Shown piece by piece: positions 36,922-46,117 of a stretch of 64,000 bases of DNA. Every line of letters begins with the position of its first letter. The first letter of the stretch is position 1. A program made the position numbers and the translations under genes. The stretch is from JAAZHD01 sp012510895 (GTDB lineage: Bacteria; Bacillota; Clostridia; Caldicoprobacterales; DTU083): contig JBMNJC010000005.1 in assembly GCA_050951465.1 (NCBI GenBank), forward strand, positions 62,001-126,000. Reading direction: 5' to 3'. The notes beneath the pieces were generated by a model. That model was not told the DNA's origin, searched no databases, and worked only from the letters and a program-made list of their open reading frames with translations.

Positions 36922-37920
36922 GTGTTGGATGCAAAAACAGTTAAGGAGTATGCTAGGAGACTTGGAGCAGACATTGTCGGCATAGCGTCCATGGACAGGT
37001 ATGAAGGCGCCCCGCCGCAGATGGATCCCCGCTTTATAATGCCAAAGGCAAAATCCTTGATAGTAATGGGTTTTAGGGTAATGAGAGGTTCCCTGAGGGG
37101 TATTGAGGAAGGTACTTTTTTCAGCAACTATTCCAGCATGGGATACGGGGGATTAACCTACCTGTATATCCCCATGACCGTTATCAACTTATGCAAAATT
37201 ATCGAGGATGAAGGCTATGAAGCCATACCAATCGGCCATCAGAGCGACTGGCGGGCGATAGACGGCAACGGTGTGCTCAAGGAGAATTACAGCAGGCCGG
37301 TTGAACCCGGAAAACCGCATCCGGATATAATGATTCATCTCAGAATAGCCGCTTATCTTGCCGGCCTGGGTGAGATCGGTTACAGCAAAATGTTTCTTAC
37401 ACCTGAATTCGGTCCCAGGCAGCGATTTGGTGTAGTGCTGACAGAACTGGAACTGGAGCCCGATCCCATATATGACGGACCCCAGTTGTGCAACAAGTGT
37501 ATGGCCTGTGTGGAAGCCTGCCCCGGCAATGCTATAAGCAGAACTAAAACAGTTAAGGTGGAGCTTGCGGGAAGAACCGTTGAATGGGGAGAGCTTGATA
37601 CAGCAGCATGCGACATAGCGTTTCGAGGGGCTGAGAAGGTTAAGGAGGGCGAAAGAGGTACATATATGGAAGGCAGGGATGACTTAAAGCCCAACTTTAT
37701 TTCTCCTTTCTATCATAAACCGCGAAACCTTTATAACACCGGTCAGGCTGTATGCGGTGCCAGGGGCTGCACCAGGGCATGCATGATCAATCTGGAGGCC
37801 CGCGGAGTCCTTAAAAACCAATTCAAATCGCCGTTCAGAACCAAAAAGCCCTGGACTATGGACTGGTCTGATTATGTGCCGGATGATTCTAAAGATGATG
37901 AAGACATGAAGGTGGATTAA
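36922..37920 (+). CDS. Iron-sulfur protein related to epoxyqueuosine reductase (QueG-like)
   Basis: A protein of about 332 residues with the two-cluster ferredoxin region of the QueG/reductive-dehalogenase-like group. CNKCMACVEACP gives Cys 190, 193, 196, 200, and a second set comes from Cys 230 and CGARGCTRAC (278, 283, 287). The N-terminal half (about 10-150) has the cobalamin-domain-like pattern, but the typical QueG HEAT-repeat tail is missing. It is probably not the tRNA enzyme itself but a related corrinoid/Fe-S oxidoreductase. GTG at 36922 is chosen because AAGGG is 10 bases upstream; GTG at 36913 is possible. It is followed after 16 bases by the Cys-rich U32-like gene, suggesting a shared task. 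Confidence 0.8.
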   Translation: MLDAKTVKEYARRLGADIVGIASMDRYEGAPPQMDPRFIMPKAKSLIVMGFRVMRGSLRGIEEGTFFSNYSSMGYGGLTYLYIPMTVINLCKIIEDEGYEAIPIGHQSDWRAIDGNGVLKENYSRPVEPGKPHPDIMIHLRIAAYLAGLGEIGYSKMFLTPEFGPRQRFGVVLTELELEPDPIYDGPQLCNKCMACVEACPGNAISRTKTVKVELAGRTVEWGELDTAACDIAFRGAEKVKEGERGTYMEGRDDLKPNFISPFYHKPRNLYNTGQAVCGARGCTRACMINLEARGVLKNQFKSPFRTKKPWTMDWSDYVPDDSKDDEDMKVD

Positions 37921-37936
37921 GGAGAGCTCAACAAAA

Positions 37937-38989
37937 ATGAAATTTGCAGTTGGTTATCAGCTGGCAGAAGATAATGAAGAGTTTTTCACTGATATAATAG
38001 AGCCCTTTTATGAGGAAATATCAGAAGTATATTTTCCATGGCTTGACCTGCCGTCAGGCAGGTCTTCTCTTGTCAACAGGAGGGGGCATGTATACTGGAA
38101 GGCCCAGGAACGCCTTGAAGAAGAGTTGAAAATACTGCGCAGAAACGGCATAAAGCTGGATCTTCTGCTTAATGCAAACTGTTTCGGAAAGCATGCCATG
38201 TCACAATATCTCAGCAATAATATATGCTCCATCCTGGAACATCTGGGTTATGCAGTGGGAGGCGTGGACATAGTAACTACTGCATCCCCAATGATAGCCC
38301 ATACGGTAAAAAAGTATTTTCCGGATATCGAAGTGCGTGCTTCTGTTAATATGAGAATCGGAACGATAAAAGGAATACAGTATGCAGCCGGCCTCTTTGA
38401 TTCTTTCTATATTCAGAGGGAGTACAACAGGGATTTTGAAAGAATTAAGGAACTTAAGTACTGGTCAGAGAAAAATGGCAAAAAAATGCTTATGCTGGCC
38501 AACAGCGGCTGCATGAACTTCTGTTCCGGACAAACCTTTCATGACAATATGGTTGCTCATGAGGCTGAAATAGGGGAGACTTTAAATATCAGCGGTTTTA
38601 ATCCCTATATGTGCTGGAATTATTTAAAAGATCCGCAAAACTGGGTTTCCGTTCTGCAGAATTCATGGGTAAGGCCTGAAGATCTTCATAACTATGAAGA
38701 GTATTTTGATGTGGTAAAGCTGGCAACTCGGATGCATTCACTTCCCGGCATGGTAATACAGTCTTATGTCAAAGGGGAATACTTCGGAAACCTTTTGGAC
38801 CTGTTTGAACCCGGGTACGGGCCTGCCTTTGCTCCTTACGTGATCGATAATAAGAGGTTCCCTGATGACTGGTTTGATACTACCAGCCACTGCAATAAAA
38901 AATGCCATGAATGCTCCTATTGCAGCCGGGTTCTGGAAAAGACGCTGGTTAATACAGAAAGCCCTACTCAATCATTTGCTTTGGGCTGA
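37937..38989 (+). CDS. U32-peptidase-like Cys-rich protein
   Basis: A 350-residue protein that recalls the U32 (UbiU/UbiV/YhbU) family: a TIM-barrel pattern with VRASVNMRIGTIKGIQYA (about 133-150), a strand YIQREYNRDF (about 158-167) and a Cys pair in NSGCMNFCSG (Cys 192 and 196). Cys 226 and a C-terminal CNKKCHECSYC (Cys 319, 323, 326, 329) could complete one or two iron-sulfur clusters. U32 proteins work in hydroxylation or modification reactions and many bind [4Fe-4S]. It lacks the radical-SAM CxxxCxxC motif, so it is not a sulfatase maturase. It is probably cotranscribed with the QueG-like gene. Its last 26 bases overlap the 3' end of the convergent AraC gene. Confidence 0.65.
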   Translation: MKFAVGYQLAEDNEEFFTDIIEPFYEEISEVYFPWLDLPSGRSSLVNRRGHVYWKAQERLEEELKILRRNGIKLDLLLNANCFGKHAMSQYLSNNICSILEHLGYAVGGVDIVTTASPMIAHTVKKYFPDIEVRASVNMRIGTIKGIQYAAGLFDSFYIQREYNRDFERIKELKYWSEKNGKKMLMLANSGCMNFCSGQTFHDNMVAHEAEIGETLNISGFNPYMCWNYLKDPQNWVSVLQNSWVRPEDLHNYEEYFDVVKLATRMHSLPGMVIQSYVKGEYFGNLLDLFEPGYGPAFAPYVIDNKRFPDDWFDTTSHCNKKCHECSYCSRVLEKTLVNTESPTQSFALG

Positions 38990-39773
38990 TTCCTATAATT
39001 TCCTTAAAAAGCCTGCTGAAGTAGTAGATATTTGTAAAGCCTGTTTTTTCGGCAGTTTCACTGACAGTGTACATGCCGCTCCTTAGGAGTTCGCAGGCTT
39101 TTTTTATTTTCAGTTTGTTTATGTATTCAATGGGGGACATATTAAAATACTCGGTAAAAAGTCTTCTGAAATGCGAAACGCTGAGGTGGGAGACTTCAGC
39201 CAGTTCATTTATGGTTATATTCCTGTGGTAATTCTCTTCCAGATAAAGAATGCCCGGATAAATTTTTGAATACCTGTTTGCAGCTAGTTCATTTTTAAAT
39301 AAATCCATAGCCAGGTGGCTTAGCATTTCATAAACAAGAGCCTTGCATTTTATGCCTGAAGCCATTCCTGCTTTTACAAAGGCATTGTTAATCTCCCTGA
39401 AAATGTTTTCATAATAAGAATTCTTTGCGTTTAATATAATGCTGATATCATTTGTAAAAACAATGTCAGACATGGAGTCATCTATAATATCCATATTTAC
39501 TATTATGTAGCTGTATCGTTTTGCAATGCTGGCTTTTGACTCATACTTGCTGTCTTTTGGCATGTAAACCAGGTCGCCTTTCTTAACAACAAGATTTTTA
39601 TTGTCATACAGCATATAATCTGCTTCCCCGTCCAAAACATAGAGAAAGCCGTGGAAAGGCCGTCCGCGCTTTTGAATTATCTGAAAGCCCGGTTCACAAT
39701 GCTTTTCCTTCGAGTGAATGTTCAATATGGCAAAATCCAGGTTCTTTAAAGCGCTTAAACTGTAAGTGTTCAT
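38964..39773 (-). CDS. AraC family transcriptional regulator
   Basis: A 269-residue regulator: an N-terminal cupin-like sensor domain (about 20-140, with GFLYVLDGEADYML) and two helix-turn-helix motifs at the C-terminus (about 168-268: ITINELAEVSHLSVSHFRRLF and VSETAEKTGFTNIYYFSRLF regions, ending GISPKQM). It is transcribed divergently from the sulfatase genes with 233 bases between, the usual layout for a sugar-responsive activator of a glycan-use locus. The ligand is unknown, perhaps a sugar released by the neighbouring enzymes. Confidence 0.93.
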   Translation of the reverse strand: MNTYSLSALKNLDFAILNIHSKEKHCEPGFQIIQKRGRPFHGFLYVLDGEADYMLYDNKNLVVKKGDLVYMPKDSKYESKASIAKRYSYIIVNMDIIDDSMSDIVFTNDISIILNAKNSYYENIFREINNAFVKAGMASGIKCKALVYEMLSHLAMDLFKNELAANRYSKIYPGILYLEENYHRNITINELAEVSHLSVSHFRRLFTEYFNMSPIEYINKLKIKKACELLRSGMYTVSETAEKTGFTNIYYFSRLFKEIIGISPKQMIE

Positions 39774-40006
39774 GTCTTTATCCTGCCTTTTATATGCTTA
39801 TGGTTTAATTTTTATTATAAGCTGCAAAGAGGTTATATAAGTTATTCCATACTAAAGGGACAAAATCCTTCCGCTGCGTTCATATGATTGCTATCCGGCC
39901 AAAGTCATGCCCATAAACTCAATATAAATGATATAATTAAATAATAATATAAATCAGGTGTGAATGAAGTCAGAATAACCAATAAAGAAGAGGAGGGTTT
40001 ATTTTC
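39774..40006. promoter_or_regulatory. Divergent control region between AraC gene and sulfatases
   Basis: A 233-base AT-rich gap. A TATAAT box at 39932-39937 points toward the sulfatases but has no matching -35 box at normal spacing, which fits a promoter needing an activator such as the divergent AraC protein. GAGGAGGG lies before the first sulfatase. No clear direct-repeat operator could be identified by eye. Confidence 0.45.
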
Positions 40007-41482
40007 ATGAAAAAGAAACCTCATATAATAATAATTATGGCCGACCAGTTGCGCTACGATGTGCTGGGCAAGGGTTTCACTCCTGCTATAGATGCCCTGG
40101 CGGAAGACAGCGCAGTTTTCTCCAATGCTTATACTGCCAGCGCCCTGTGCGTTCCTGCCAGAGGTGTTTTTTTTACAGGCACCTACCCCTGTGAGAACGG
40201 ATGCCTTATTAACTCCGGCAGTGCCGAAGCCTATGTGACAAAGCCTGTTTCCAATCTTTATGAGATGCTGGAAAATGACTGGGATTCCTGGCATTCGGGC
40301 AAGCAGCATTTCAGAACCCTGCCCCATACTTTGGAGTCCAGAGAAGATGGAAAAACAAAGTTTATTACCCTTACCCGTACATACCATGAATATATAAAGG
40401 AAAATAATATGCGTTTGCCCGGGGGACCGGAGTTCAGGGGTCTATGCCCGGAAGTTGCATCTGATGTGCTTTCAACTACCCGTACATATTCCATTCCCAC
40501 CACCGGTGTATATGAGTGGGGATTTGATGCGCATACCGACGGGTATTTCGCAAAAGGTGCTGTGGAAGCTGTCAGAAAGCGGGATCCCAACAAGCCTTTT
40601 CTGCTTAATGCAATGTTTCTGGCTCCCCATCCACCATTTGATATTCCGGAGCCTTATTATTCAAAGGTCAGCTATGAAGATTTTGATCTGCCTGATAATG
40701 TTGGTGTATGGTATGAAGGCCAGTCGCCCCTGCAGCTCTATCATCTGCCGGGCTTCTGGGGCACCAAGTACTCCAGGGAAGAATGGCGGGAAATCTGGCG
40801 GGTATACCTTGGACTGGTATCTCTGCTTGACAAATGTGTAGGCATAATAATTGAAGAACTAAAAAGGCAGAATATGTATGATGATTCCCTGATCATATTT
40901 ATCTGCGACCATGGAGAGATGCTGGGTTCCCACAGACTTTGGCAGAAGATGTGCCTGTATGAAGAATCCATAAAAATACCGCTCTTCTTTAAGTTTCCCA
41001 AAGGGGAAAATATACGGCCGAGAGTGATTGATCATTATGTCAGTGCTGTCGATGTAATGCCTACTATATGCGAATATATTGACTATTATCCGTCCCATAA
41101 AATGAGCGGCTGCTCCCTTTTGGATGTAATTAAAAAAGGTGCAGAACCTAAGCGTGAAGCAGTTTTTTCGCAGTATGACGGAAACAAATCCCTGGCAAAT
41201 ACCCAGCGCTGCATTATAAAAGACGGTTATAAGCTGATTGTTTCAATGTTCAGAGATGAAAAATACCTTGAACTTTATAATATCAGTGAAGACCCCCAGG
41301 AGACCGTCAATCTCATTTTTGAAAAGGAATATTTATCCCAGGCCGGGGAACTTTTAAATGACCTGATCAGGCACATGAAGGAAACAAAGGATATCTACAG
41401 CCTGGATGAGAATTTAATCGGCACTTTCCTGGATAATGTAAAGAATTCAGAGCCTTCCGTTCCCCTGCGTGAGATTATCTGA
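40007..41482 (+). CDS. Sulfatase, Cys-type
   Basis: A 491-residue sulfatase of the alkaline-phosphatase superfamily. The Ca2+ ligand region MADQLR is at 11-16, and the formylglycine-forming motif CVPAR is at 48-52, matching CxPxR. ICDHGEMLGSH (about 300) supplies the second metal site. The Cys must be oxidised to formylglycine before the enzyme works; in anaerobes a radical-SAM maturase does this, and none is encoded in this window. No signal peptide is visible, so it is likely cytosolic and acts on short sulfated sugars after uptake. It is followed 24 bases later by a second sulfatase and stands divergent to an AraC regulator. Confidence 0.92.
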   Translation: MKKKPHIIIIMADQLRYDVLGKGFTPAIDALAEDSAVFSNAYTASALCVPARGVFFTGTYPCENGCLINSGSAEAYVTKPVSNLYEMLENDWDSWHSGKQHFRTLPHTLESREDGKTKFITLTRTYHEYIKENNMRLPGGPEFRGLCPEVASDVLSTTRTYSIPTTGVYEWGFDAHTDGYFAKGAVEAVRKRDPNKPFLLNAMFLAPHPPFDIPEPYYSKVSYEDFDLPDNVGVWYEGQSPLQLYHLPGFWGTKYSREEWREIWRVYLGLVSLLDKCVGIIIEELKRQNMYDDSLIIFICDHGEMLGSHRLWQKMCLYEESIKIPLFFKFPKGENIRPRVIDHYVSAVDVMPTICEYIDYYPSHKMSGCSLLDVIKKGAEPKREAVFSQYDGNKSLANTQRCIIKDGYKLIVSMFRDEKYLELYNISEDPQETVNLIFEKEYLSQAGELLNDLIRHMKETKDIYSLDENLIGTFLDNVKNSEPSVPLREII

Positions 41483-41506
41483 AATTTCAAAGGAGGACCT
41501 ATAAGA

Positions 41507-42910
41507 ATGAAGAAACCCAATATACTTTTTGTAATGCCGGATGAATTTCGTCAGTCTGCCATGGGCTTTTTAAAACAGGATCCGGTAATTACCCCCAATA
41601 TAGATAAACTGGCAAGTGAAGGACTAGTCTTAAACAATGCGGTTTCCAGCTATCCGGTCTGCAGCCCCTACAGGGGACAGCTCTTAACAGGTCAGTATCC
41701 CTGGTCCAACGGGCTTATAGGCAACTGCAATACTTCAACTGCCCAGTTCGGTGTATACCTGCATCCCAATAAGAGATGTCTGACAGATATATTAAGTGAA
41801 AACGGTTATGAATGCGGTTATATCGGCAAATGGCATCTGGATACGCCTGAGCCATCAGATCTTCCCTATATTGCCCCCATGCGGGATGACGGAAAGATCT
41901 GGGACGCCTATACTCCCAGGCATAGGCGGCACAATATTAATTTCTGGTATTCATATGGGTGCCATGATGATCATTTCAACCCCCATTATTGGTATAACGA
42001 CGATCCTGTGGAGAATGTGCGCCAGATCAACGAATGGTCTCCTAAACACGAAGCGGATATTGCCATTAAATACATAGAGAACAAGGACAACTCAATGAGG
42101 GATCCGGAAAAACCCTTTATTCTCTTCTGGTCGCCGAACCCTCCCCATATGCCTTTTGATCAGGTTCCTGAAAAGTACAAGGAGATGTACAAAAACAAAA
42201 CTTCGGAGGAGCTTTTGGTAAGGCCTAATGCCCTGATTTCCGATGCGCCTGAAGAAATTCCTGAAGGTCAGTTTAAGAAGGCTGAAACCTTTCGCCGGCT
42301 GGCCAGGGAAAACGTGCTCAACTATTTTGCAGCCGTTACAGGTGTTGATGATCAGTTAGGCCGTATTTTGGATGCCCTTGACCGCTGCGGGCTGAAAGAT
42401 GACACCATAGTTATATTTACCTCGGATCACGGAGAAATGATGGGAAGCCATTTGCTGATGTATAAAGGTCTCTGGTATGATGAGTGTTTCAAAGTTCCTT
42501 TTATTATCAGGTATCCCGGTAAAATCAAGCCTGGCACCAAGGACTTCTTCCTGAATCCGGCGGATATCATGCCCACCCTTCTTGAGATGCTTGGGCTCTC
42601 AGACCAGATTCCTGAAAATGTGGAGGGAGAAAGCAAGGCAAAGTGCATATTTACTGACTATGTGCCTGAAATCGATGAAGGATATTACATAAATCCCCAG
42701 GTGGATGCCCGGGGTGTTCAGAACAGGAAATACTATTTTGTTGCGGTCAGGGACAAGCACGATAATGAAACCCATATTCTTTATGACCTTGAGAAAGATC
42801 CTTACCAGATGAAGAATATTGCAAAGGAAATGCCTCATGTGGTGAAAGAAATGCGGCAAAGGCTCGAGGACTGGCTGGTTCGCACCAAAGATCTCTGGGT
42901 GCGCAGCTGA
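41507..42910 (+). CDS. Sulfatase, Cys-type (second)
   Basis: A 467-residue sulfatase not closely similar to its neighbour outside the motifs. Asp 12 in MPDEFR and the CSPYR motif (Cys 52) form the catalytic start, GKWHLD (about 108-113) is the family GKWHLG variant, and TSDHGEMMGSH (about 305) carries further metal ligands. No signal peptide. A clear AAAGGAGGA site precedes it. Two dissimilar sulfatases in one operon suggest successive removal of sulfate groups from different positions of the same glycan. The exact linkage cannot be read from sequence. Confidence 0.92.
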   Translation: MKKPNILFVMPDEFRQSAMGFLKQDPVITPNIDKLASEGLVLNNAVSSYPVCSPYRGQLLTGQYPWSNGLIGNCNTSTAQFGVYLHPNKRCLTDILSENGYECGYIGKWHLDTPEPSDLPYIAPMRDDGKIWDAYTPRHRRHNINFWYSYGCHDDHFNPHYWYNDDPVENVRQINEWSPKHEADIAIKYIENKDNSMRDPEKPFILFWSPNPPHMPFDQVPEKYKEMYKNKTSEELLVRPNALISDAPEEIPEGQFKKAETFRRLARENVLNYFAAVTGVDDQLGRILDALDRCGLKDDTIVIFTSDHGEMMGSHLLMYKGLWYDECFKVPFIIRYPGKIKPGTKDFFLNPADIMPTLLEMLGLSDQIPENVEGESKAKCIFTDYVPEIDEGYYINPQVDARGVQNRKYYFVAVRDKHDNETHILYDLEKDPYQMKNIAKEMPHVVKEMRQRLEDWLVRTKDLWVRS

Positions 42911-42950
42911 TAAAGGAGATTCAAAAAAAGAATCAGAAAGGGTGTTTTGG

Positions 42951-44714
42951 TTGAAAAAGGAATATTATGATCTGCTGAAACAGTGGTGTGACAGATTAAT
43001 TGAGCTTCAGATAAAGGATACCGGCGTAAAAGAACTGGATGGGGGCATAATGTGCCCCGCATGCAGCCGGATACATGGCAGATGCCATGATGCAGTTTAT
43101 CCCTTCATGTATATGGCCCACGCTTCCGGCGATGAAAAATACCTGAATGCCGCAAAGGCCTTGTTTGACTGGGGTGATAATGTCTTTTGCGATGACGGCA
43201 GCTTTTATAACGACAGGCAAAGCACCTGGAATGCCATTACGGTTTTTTCCTCCGTTGCCTTATGCGACACCTTGGACAAACACGGCAGCATACTGGACCA
43301 AGCTGCTAAGAAGAAATGGGAAGATCGGCTGGCTTTAATGGGAGAATGGCTTTATGAGAACCTTACCATGGAATTCGGGGCGGTTATAAACTATCCTGCT
43401 GCATGTTCTGCCGCCATGGCCTTGTTGGGCACCTACTTTGACAATGAGGCATATAAGAAAAGGGCAAGGGAGCTGGCCCATATTTGCATGGACTATCTTA
43501 CCGAAAACGGTCTGTTAAGAGGAGAAGGGAAACCGATTGATGCAGTAACACCCAGGGGCTGCTACCCCATTGATATCGGCTATAATGCTGAGGAATCCAT
43601 GCCCTCCCTGGTTATATATGCCTTTGTCATGGAGGATCATGAGGTTCTGACCAAAGTAAAGGATGCCTTTTATAAGCTTTTGTCCTTTATGCTGCCTGAC
43701 GGTGCCTGGGATAACAGCTTCGGCACCCGCAATTCCAAATGGACTTATTGGGGAAGCCGTACTTCAGACGGATGTCAGGGAGCCTTTGCCCTCCTGGGAA
43801 AAGATGACCCTGTATTTGCCGAGGCAGCCCTGCGTAATTTTAGACTTTATAAAGAATGCACCCATGACGGACTCCTGCATGGTGGCCCTCACTATCATGA
43901 ACACGGCGAACCGCCCTGCGTCCATCATACCTTCTGTCATGCCAAGGTACTGGCCATGGCCCTTGATGCAGGGGCAGAGGGCACAGAGAGAGTATCAATC
44001 CCCTCTGATAATCCGCCGCCCCTGGTTTACTATAAGGAAGCGGACACATATAAAATTGCCATGGGCGATTTCAGGGGAACCATTACCGGTTACGACTTTC
44101 CTTATGTTGTGGGAGGACAGGCATCCGGCGGCACTTTGACCATGCTTTGGCATAAGGATGCAGGCCCCCTTATTGCTTCATCCATGACTGATTACTCAAT
44201 AGTGGAAGCGGTAAACATGCAGCTTTCACTGAAAAAAGCACAGCACAGATCCCTGACACCGAGAGTTGCATATGAATGGGAAGGAAAACAATATGCACAA
44301 TGCTATGACTATAACTCTTTCATATCTGCAAAAGAGGAGGATAAATGCGTTACTGTATCCGTGGATGCCTGTCTTGTGGATATTGAACAAAAAGTTTCTG
44401 CCTTTGCAACTTTCTGCCATATTGAATATCATTTTGACAATAATTCTGTACAAATAAAAGGAAAAGTATCGGGGGATAAAAAGTCCATTGCCTGCTTTGT
44501 TCTGCCTGTCATATCAAAACACCGGGAAAGCTGTGCTTTGGAAGGTAACACAGCAGTTATACAGAAGGGAGAGGCTGATGTAATAATAACTGCATCCGGC
44601 TTTGATGGAGAACCGAAGCCTATCTTCTGCCTGTCCGGCGGTTTTGAAGCCCGCGAATTTACTGTGTCACCCAATGAAAACGGGGAGTTTTCTGTTACCA
44701 TAACTGTGCAGTAA
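42951..44714 (+). CDS. Predicted (alpha/alpha) toroid carbohydrate-active enzyme
   Basis: A 587-residue protein without signal peptide. The first 350 residues show repeating helical pairs with aromatic and acidic residues (DAVYPFMYMAHASGD, WNAITVFSSVAL, NSKWTYWGSRTSDGCQ), a pattern of alpha/alpha-toroid lyases and glycosidases. Residues about 360-587 are beta-rich, as in heparinase II/III-like or family 88/105-type enzymes with a C-terminal beta domain. I do not recognise a specific family. It follows the two sulfatases by 40 bases, so it probably cleaves the desulfated sugar chain. TTG at 42951 has AAAGGG 8 bases upstream and is preferred to GTG at 42942. Confidence 0.65.
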   Translation: MKKEYYDLLKQWCDRLIELQIKDTGVKELDGGIMCPACSRIHGRCHDAVYPFMYMAHASGDEKYLNAAKALFDWGDNVFCDDGSFYNDRQSTWNAITVFSSVALCDTLDKHGSILDQAAKKKWEDRLALMGEWLYENLTMEFGAVINYPAACSAAMALLGTYFDNEAYKKRARELAHICMDYLTENGLLRGEGKPIDAVTPRGCYPIDIGYNAEESMPSLVIYAFVMEDHEVLTKVKDAFYKLLSFMLPDGAWDNSFGTRNSKWTYWGSRTSDGCQGAFALLGKDDPVFAEAALRNFRLYKECTHDGLLHGGPHYHEHGEPPCVHHTFCHAKVLAMALDAGAEGTERVSIPSDNPPPLVYYKEADTYKIAMGDFRGTITGYDFPYVVGGQASGGTLTMLWHKDAGPLIASSMTDYSIVEAVNMQLSLKKAQHRSLTPRVAYEWEGKQYAQCYDYNSFISAKEEDKCVTVSVDACLVDIEQKVSAFATFCHIEYHFDNNSVQIKGKVSGDKKSIACFVLPVISKHRESCALEGNTAVIQKGEADVIITASGFDGEPKPIFCLSGGFEAREFTVSPNENGEFSVTITVQ

Positions 44715-44803
44715 GGGCTCTTAATCATATAATTATGAGATCTGCTGTATTCCGGATTTCTAGTGTTGTTGAAATTAAGAATAATGCAGGGGGAGTTGGA
44801 AAA

Positions 44804-46117
44804 ATGAGAGCTGTGGATATCATTCTGAAGAAGCGCCATGGGAAGCCTCTTTCTGAAGAGGAAATAAGGTTTTTTGTGAAAGGCTTTGTGGAAGGCAGCA
44901 TACCTGATTACCAGGCTTCTGCCCTTTTAATGGCTGTTTGCTTCACTGGAATGACAGGCGGGGAAACTGCTTATCTAACCTCAGCCATGGTGGATTCAGG
45001 AGAAAAGGTTGATTTGTCCCGGATAGAAGGAGTAAAGGCAGACAAGCACAGTACGGGAGGAGTAGGTGACACTACTACGCTCATAACCGCTCCCCTGGCA
45101 GCGGCCTGCGGTTTACGTGTTGCCAAAATGTCAGGCAGGGGGCTTGGTCATACCGGCGGCACCCTGGATAAGCTGGAGTCAATCCCGGGCTTTAAGACTG
45201 ATCTTTCAATGGATGAATTTGTAGAATCGGTCAGGACAGTCGGACTTTCTGTCATCGGTCAGAGCAAAAATCTGGTTCCTGCAGATAAACTCCTGTATGA
45301 GATCCGGGATGTAACCGGAACCGTTGACAGTATCCCCCTTATAGCAAGCAGCATCATGAGCAAAAAGATTGCGGCAGGCAGCGATGTAATTGTGCTGGAT
45401 GTAAAAACCGGCAGCGGAGCCTTTATGGAATCATTGGAGGATGCATTTGCCTTGGCGAAGGTAATGGCAGGAATTGGAAAAACGGCGGGCAGAAAGGTTG
45501 CGGCAGTGATAACGGATATGAATCAGCCTCTGGGAATGGCAGTAGGCAACGCTTTGGAAGTTAAGGAAGCTGTAAGGGTATTAAAGGGTCAGCAGGGCGG
45601 CCCTTTAAAAGAAGTTTCTCTGTACCTGACTGCCAACATGCTGCTTGCAGGGAATGCCGCATCCAGCCTGGAAGAAGGCTTGAGACTGGCCGGTGAGGCT
45701 CTGGAGTCCGGCAGAGGGCTTCAAAAGCTCAGGGATATGATAAGCCGCCAGGGAGGGGATCCGGAAGTACTGGAGAACCCCGGAATACTGCCGGCAGCTA
45801 AGTATATTATTCCGGTAGAGGCAGAAGAGGAAGGCTTTATTTACTCCGTAAATGCCCGGGAAATCGGCCGGAGCGCGCTTATAACCGGGGTAGGCAGGAC
45901 CAGAAAGGAAGACAGAATTGATCCTGCTGTTGGCCTGGTTATGAAAAAGCGTACTGGAGATAGGGTGGAAAAGGGGGAAATAATTGCCGAATTTCATGTT
46001 AACAACCTGAAAGTATTTGAAGAAGCATCAAGAGTCTTCCGCAATGCAGTTAAGATCAGCAAAGAAGAACCGGAGCTTCGGCCTCTGGTGCTGGGGACGG
46101 TGACTGATGAAAAATAA
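44804..46117 (+). CDS. pdp: Pyrimidine-nucleoside phosphorylase
   Basis: A 437-residue enzyme that splits uridine, thymidine or deoxyuridine with phosphate to give the base and (deoxy)ribose 1-phosphate. The phosphate-binding KHSTGGVGDT at 81-90 and GRGLGHTGGTLDKLE (about 114-128) are the family signatures, and the C-terminal domain has GVGRTRKEDRIDPAVG. Length is normal. The ATG at 44804 is selected because GGGGGAG is 10 bases upstream and the sequence matches the family start there. It lies downstream of the glycan genes but is probably a separate salvage function. It converges with the ABC permease gene with no space between the stop codons. Confidence 0.94.
   Translation: MRAVDIILKKRHGKPLSEEEIRFFVKGFVEGSIPDYQASALLMAVCFTGMTGGETAYLTSAMVDSGEKVDLSRIEGVKADKHSTGGVGDTTTLITAPLAAACGLRVAKMSGRGLGHTGGTLDKLESIPGFKTDLSMDEFVESVRTVGLSVIGQSKNLVPADKLLYEIRDVTGTVDSIPLIASSIMSKKIAAGSDVIVLDVKTGSGAFMESLEDAFALAKVMAGIGKTAGRKVAAVITDMNQPLGMAVGNALEVKEAVRVLKGQQGGPLKEVSLYLTANMLLAGNAASSLEEGLRLAGEALESGRGLQKLRDMISRQGGDPEVLENPGILPAAKYIIPVEAEEEGFIYSVNAREIGRSALITGVGRTRKEDRIDPAVGLVMKKRTGDRVEKGEIIAEFHVNNLKVFEEASRVFRNAVKISKEEPELRPLVLGTVTDEK

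Noticed and set aside
36922..37920. Naming the gene queG
   Set aside because: The HEAT-like C-terminal region of true QueG is missing and the N-terminal motifs differ.
37937..38989. U32-like gene as the missing sulfatase maturase
   Set aside because: The radical-SAM motif CxxxCxxC and the SPASM arrangement are absent; the Cys spacing differs.
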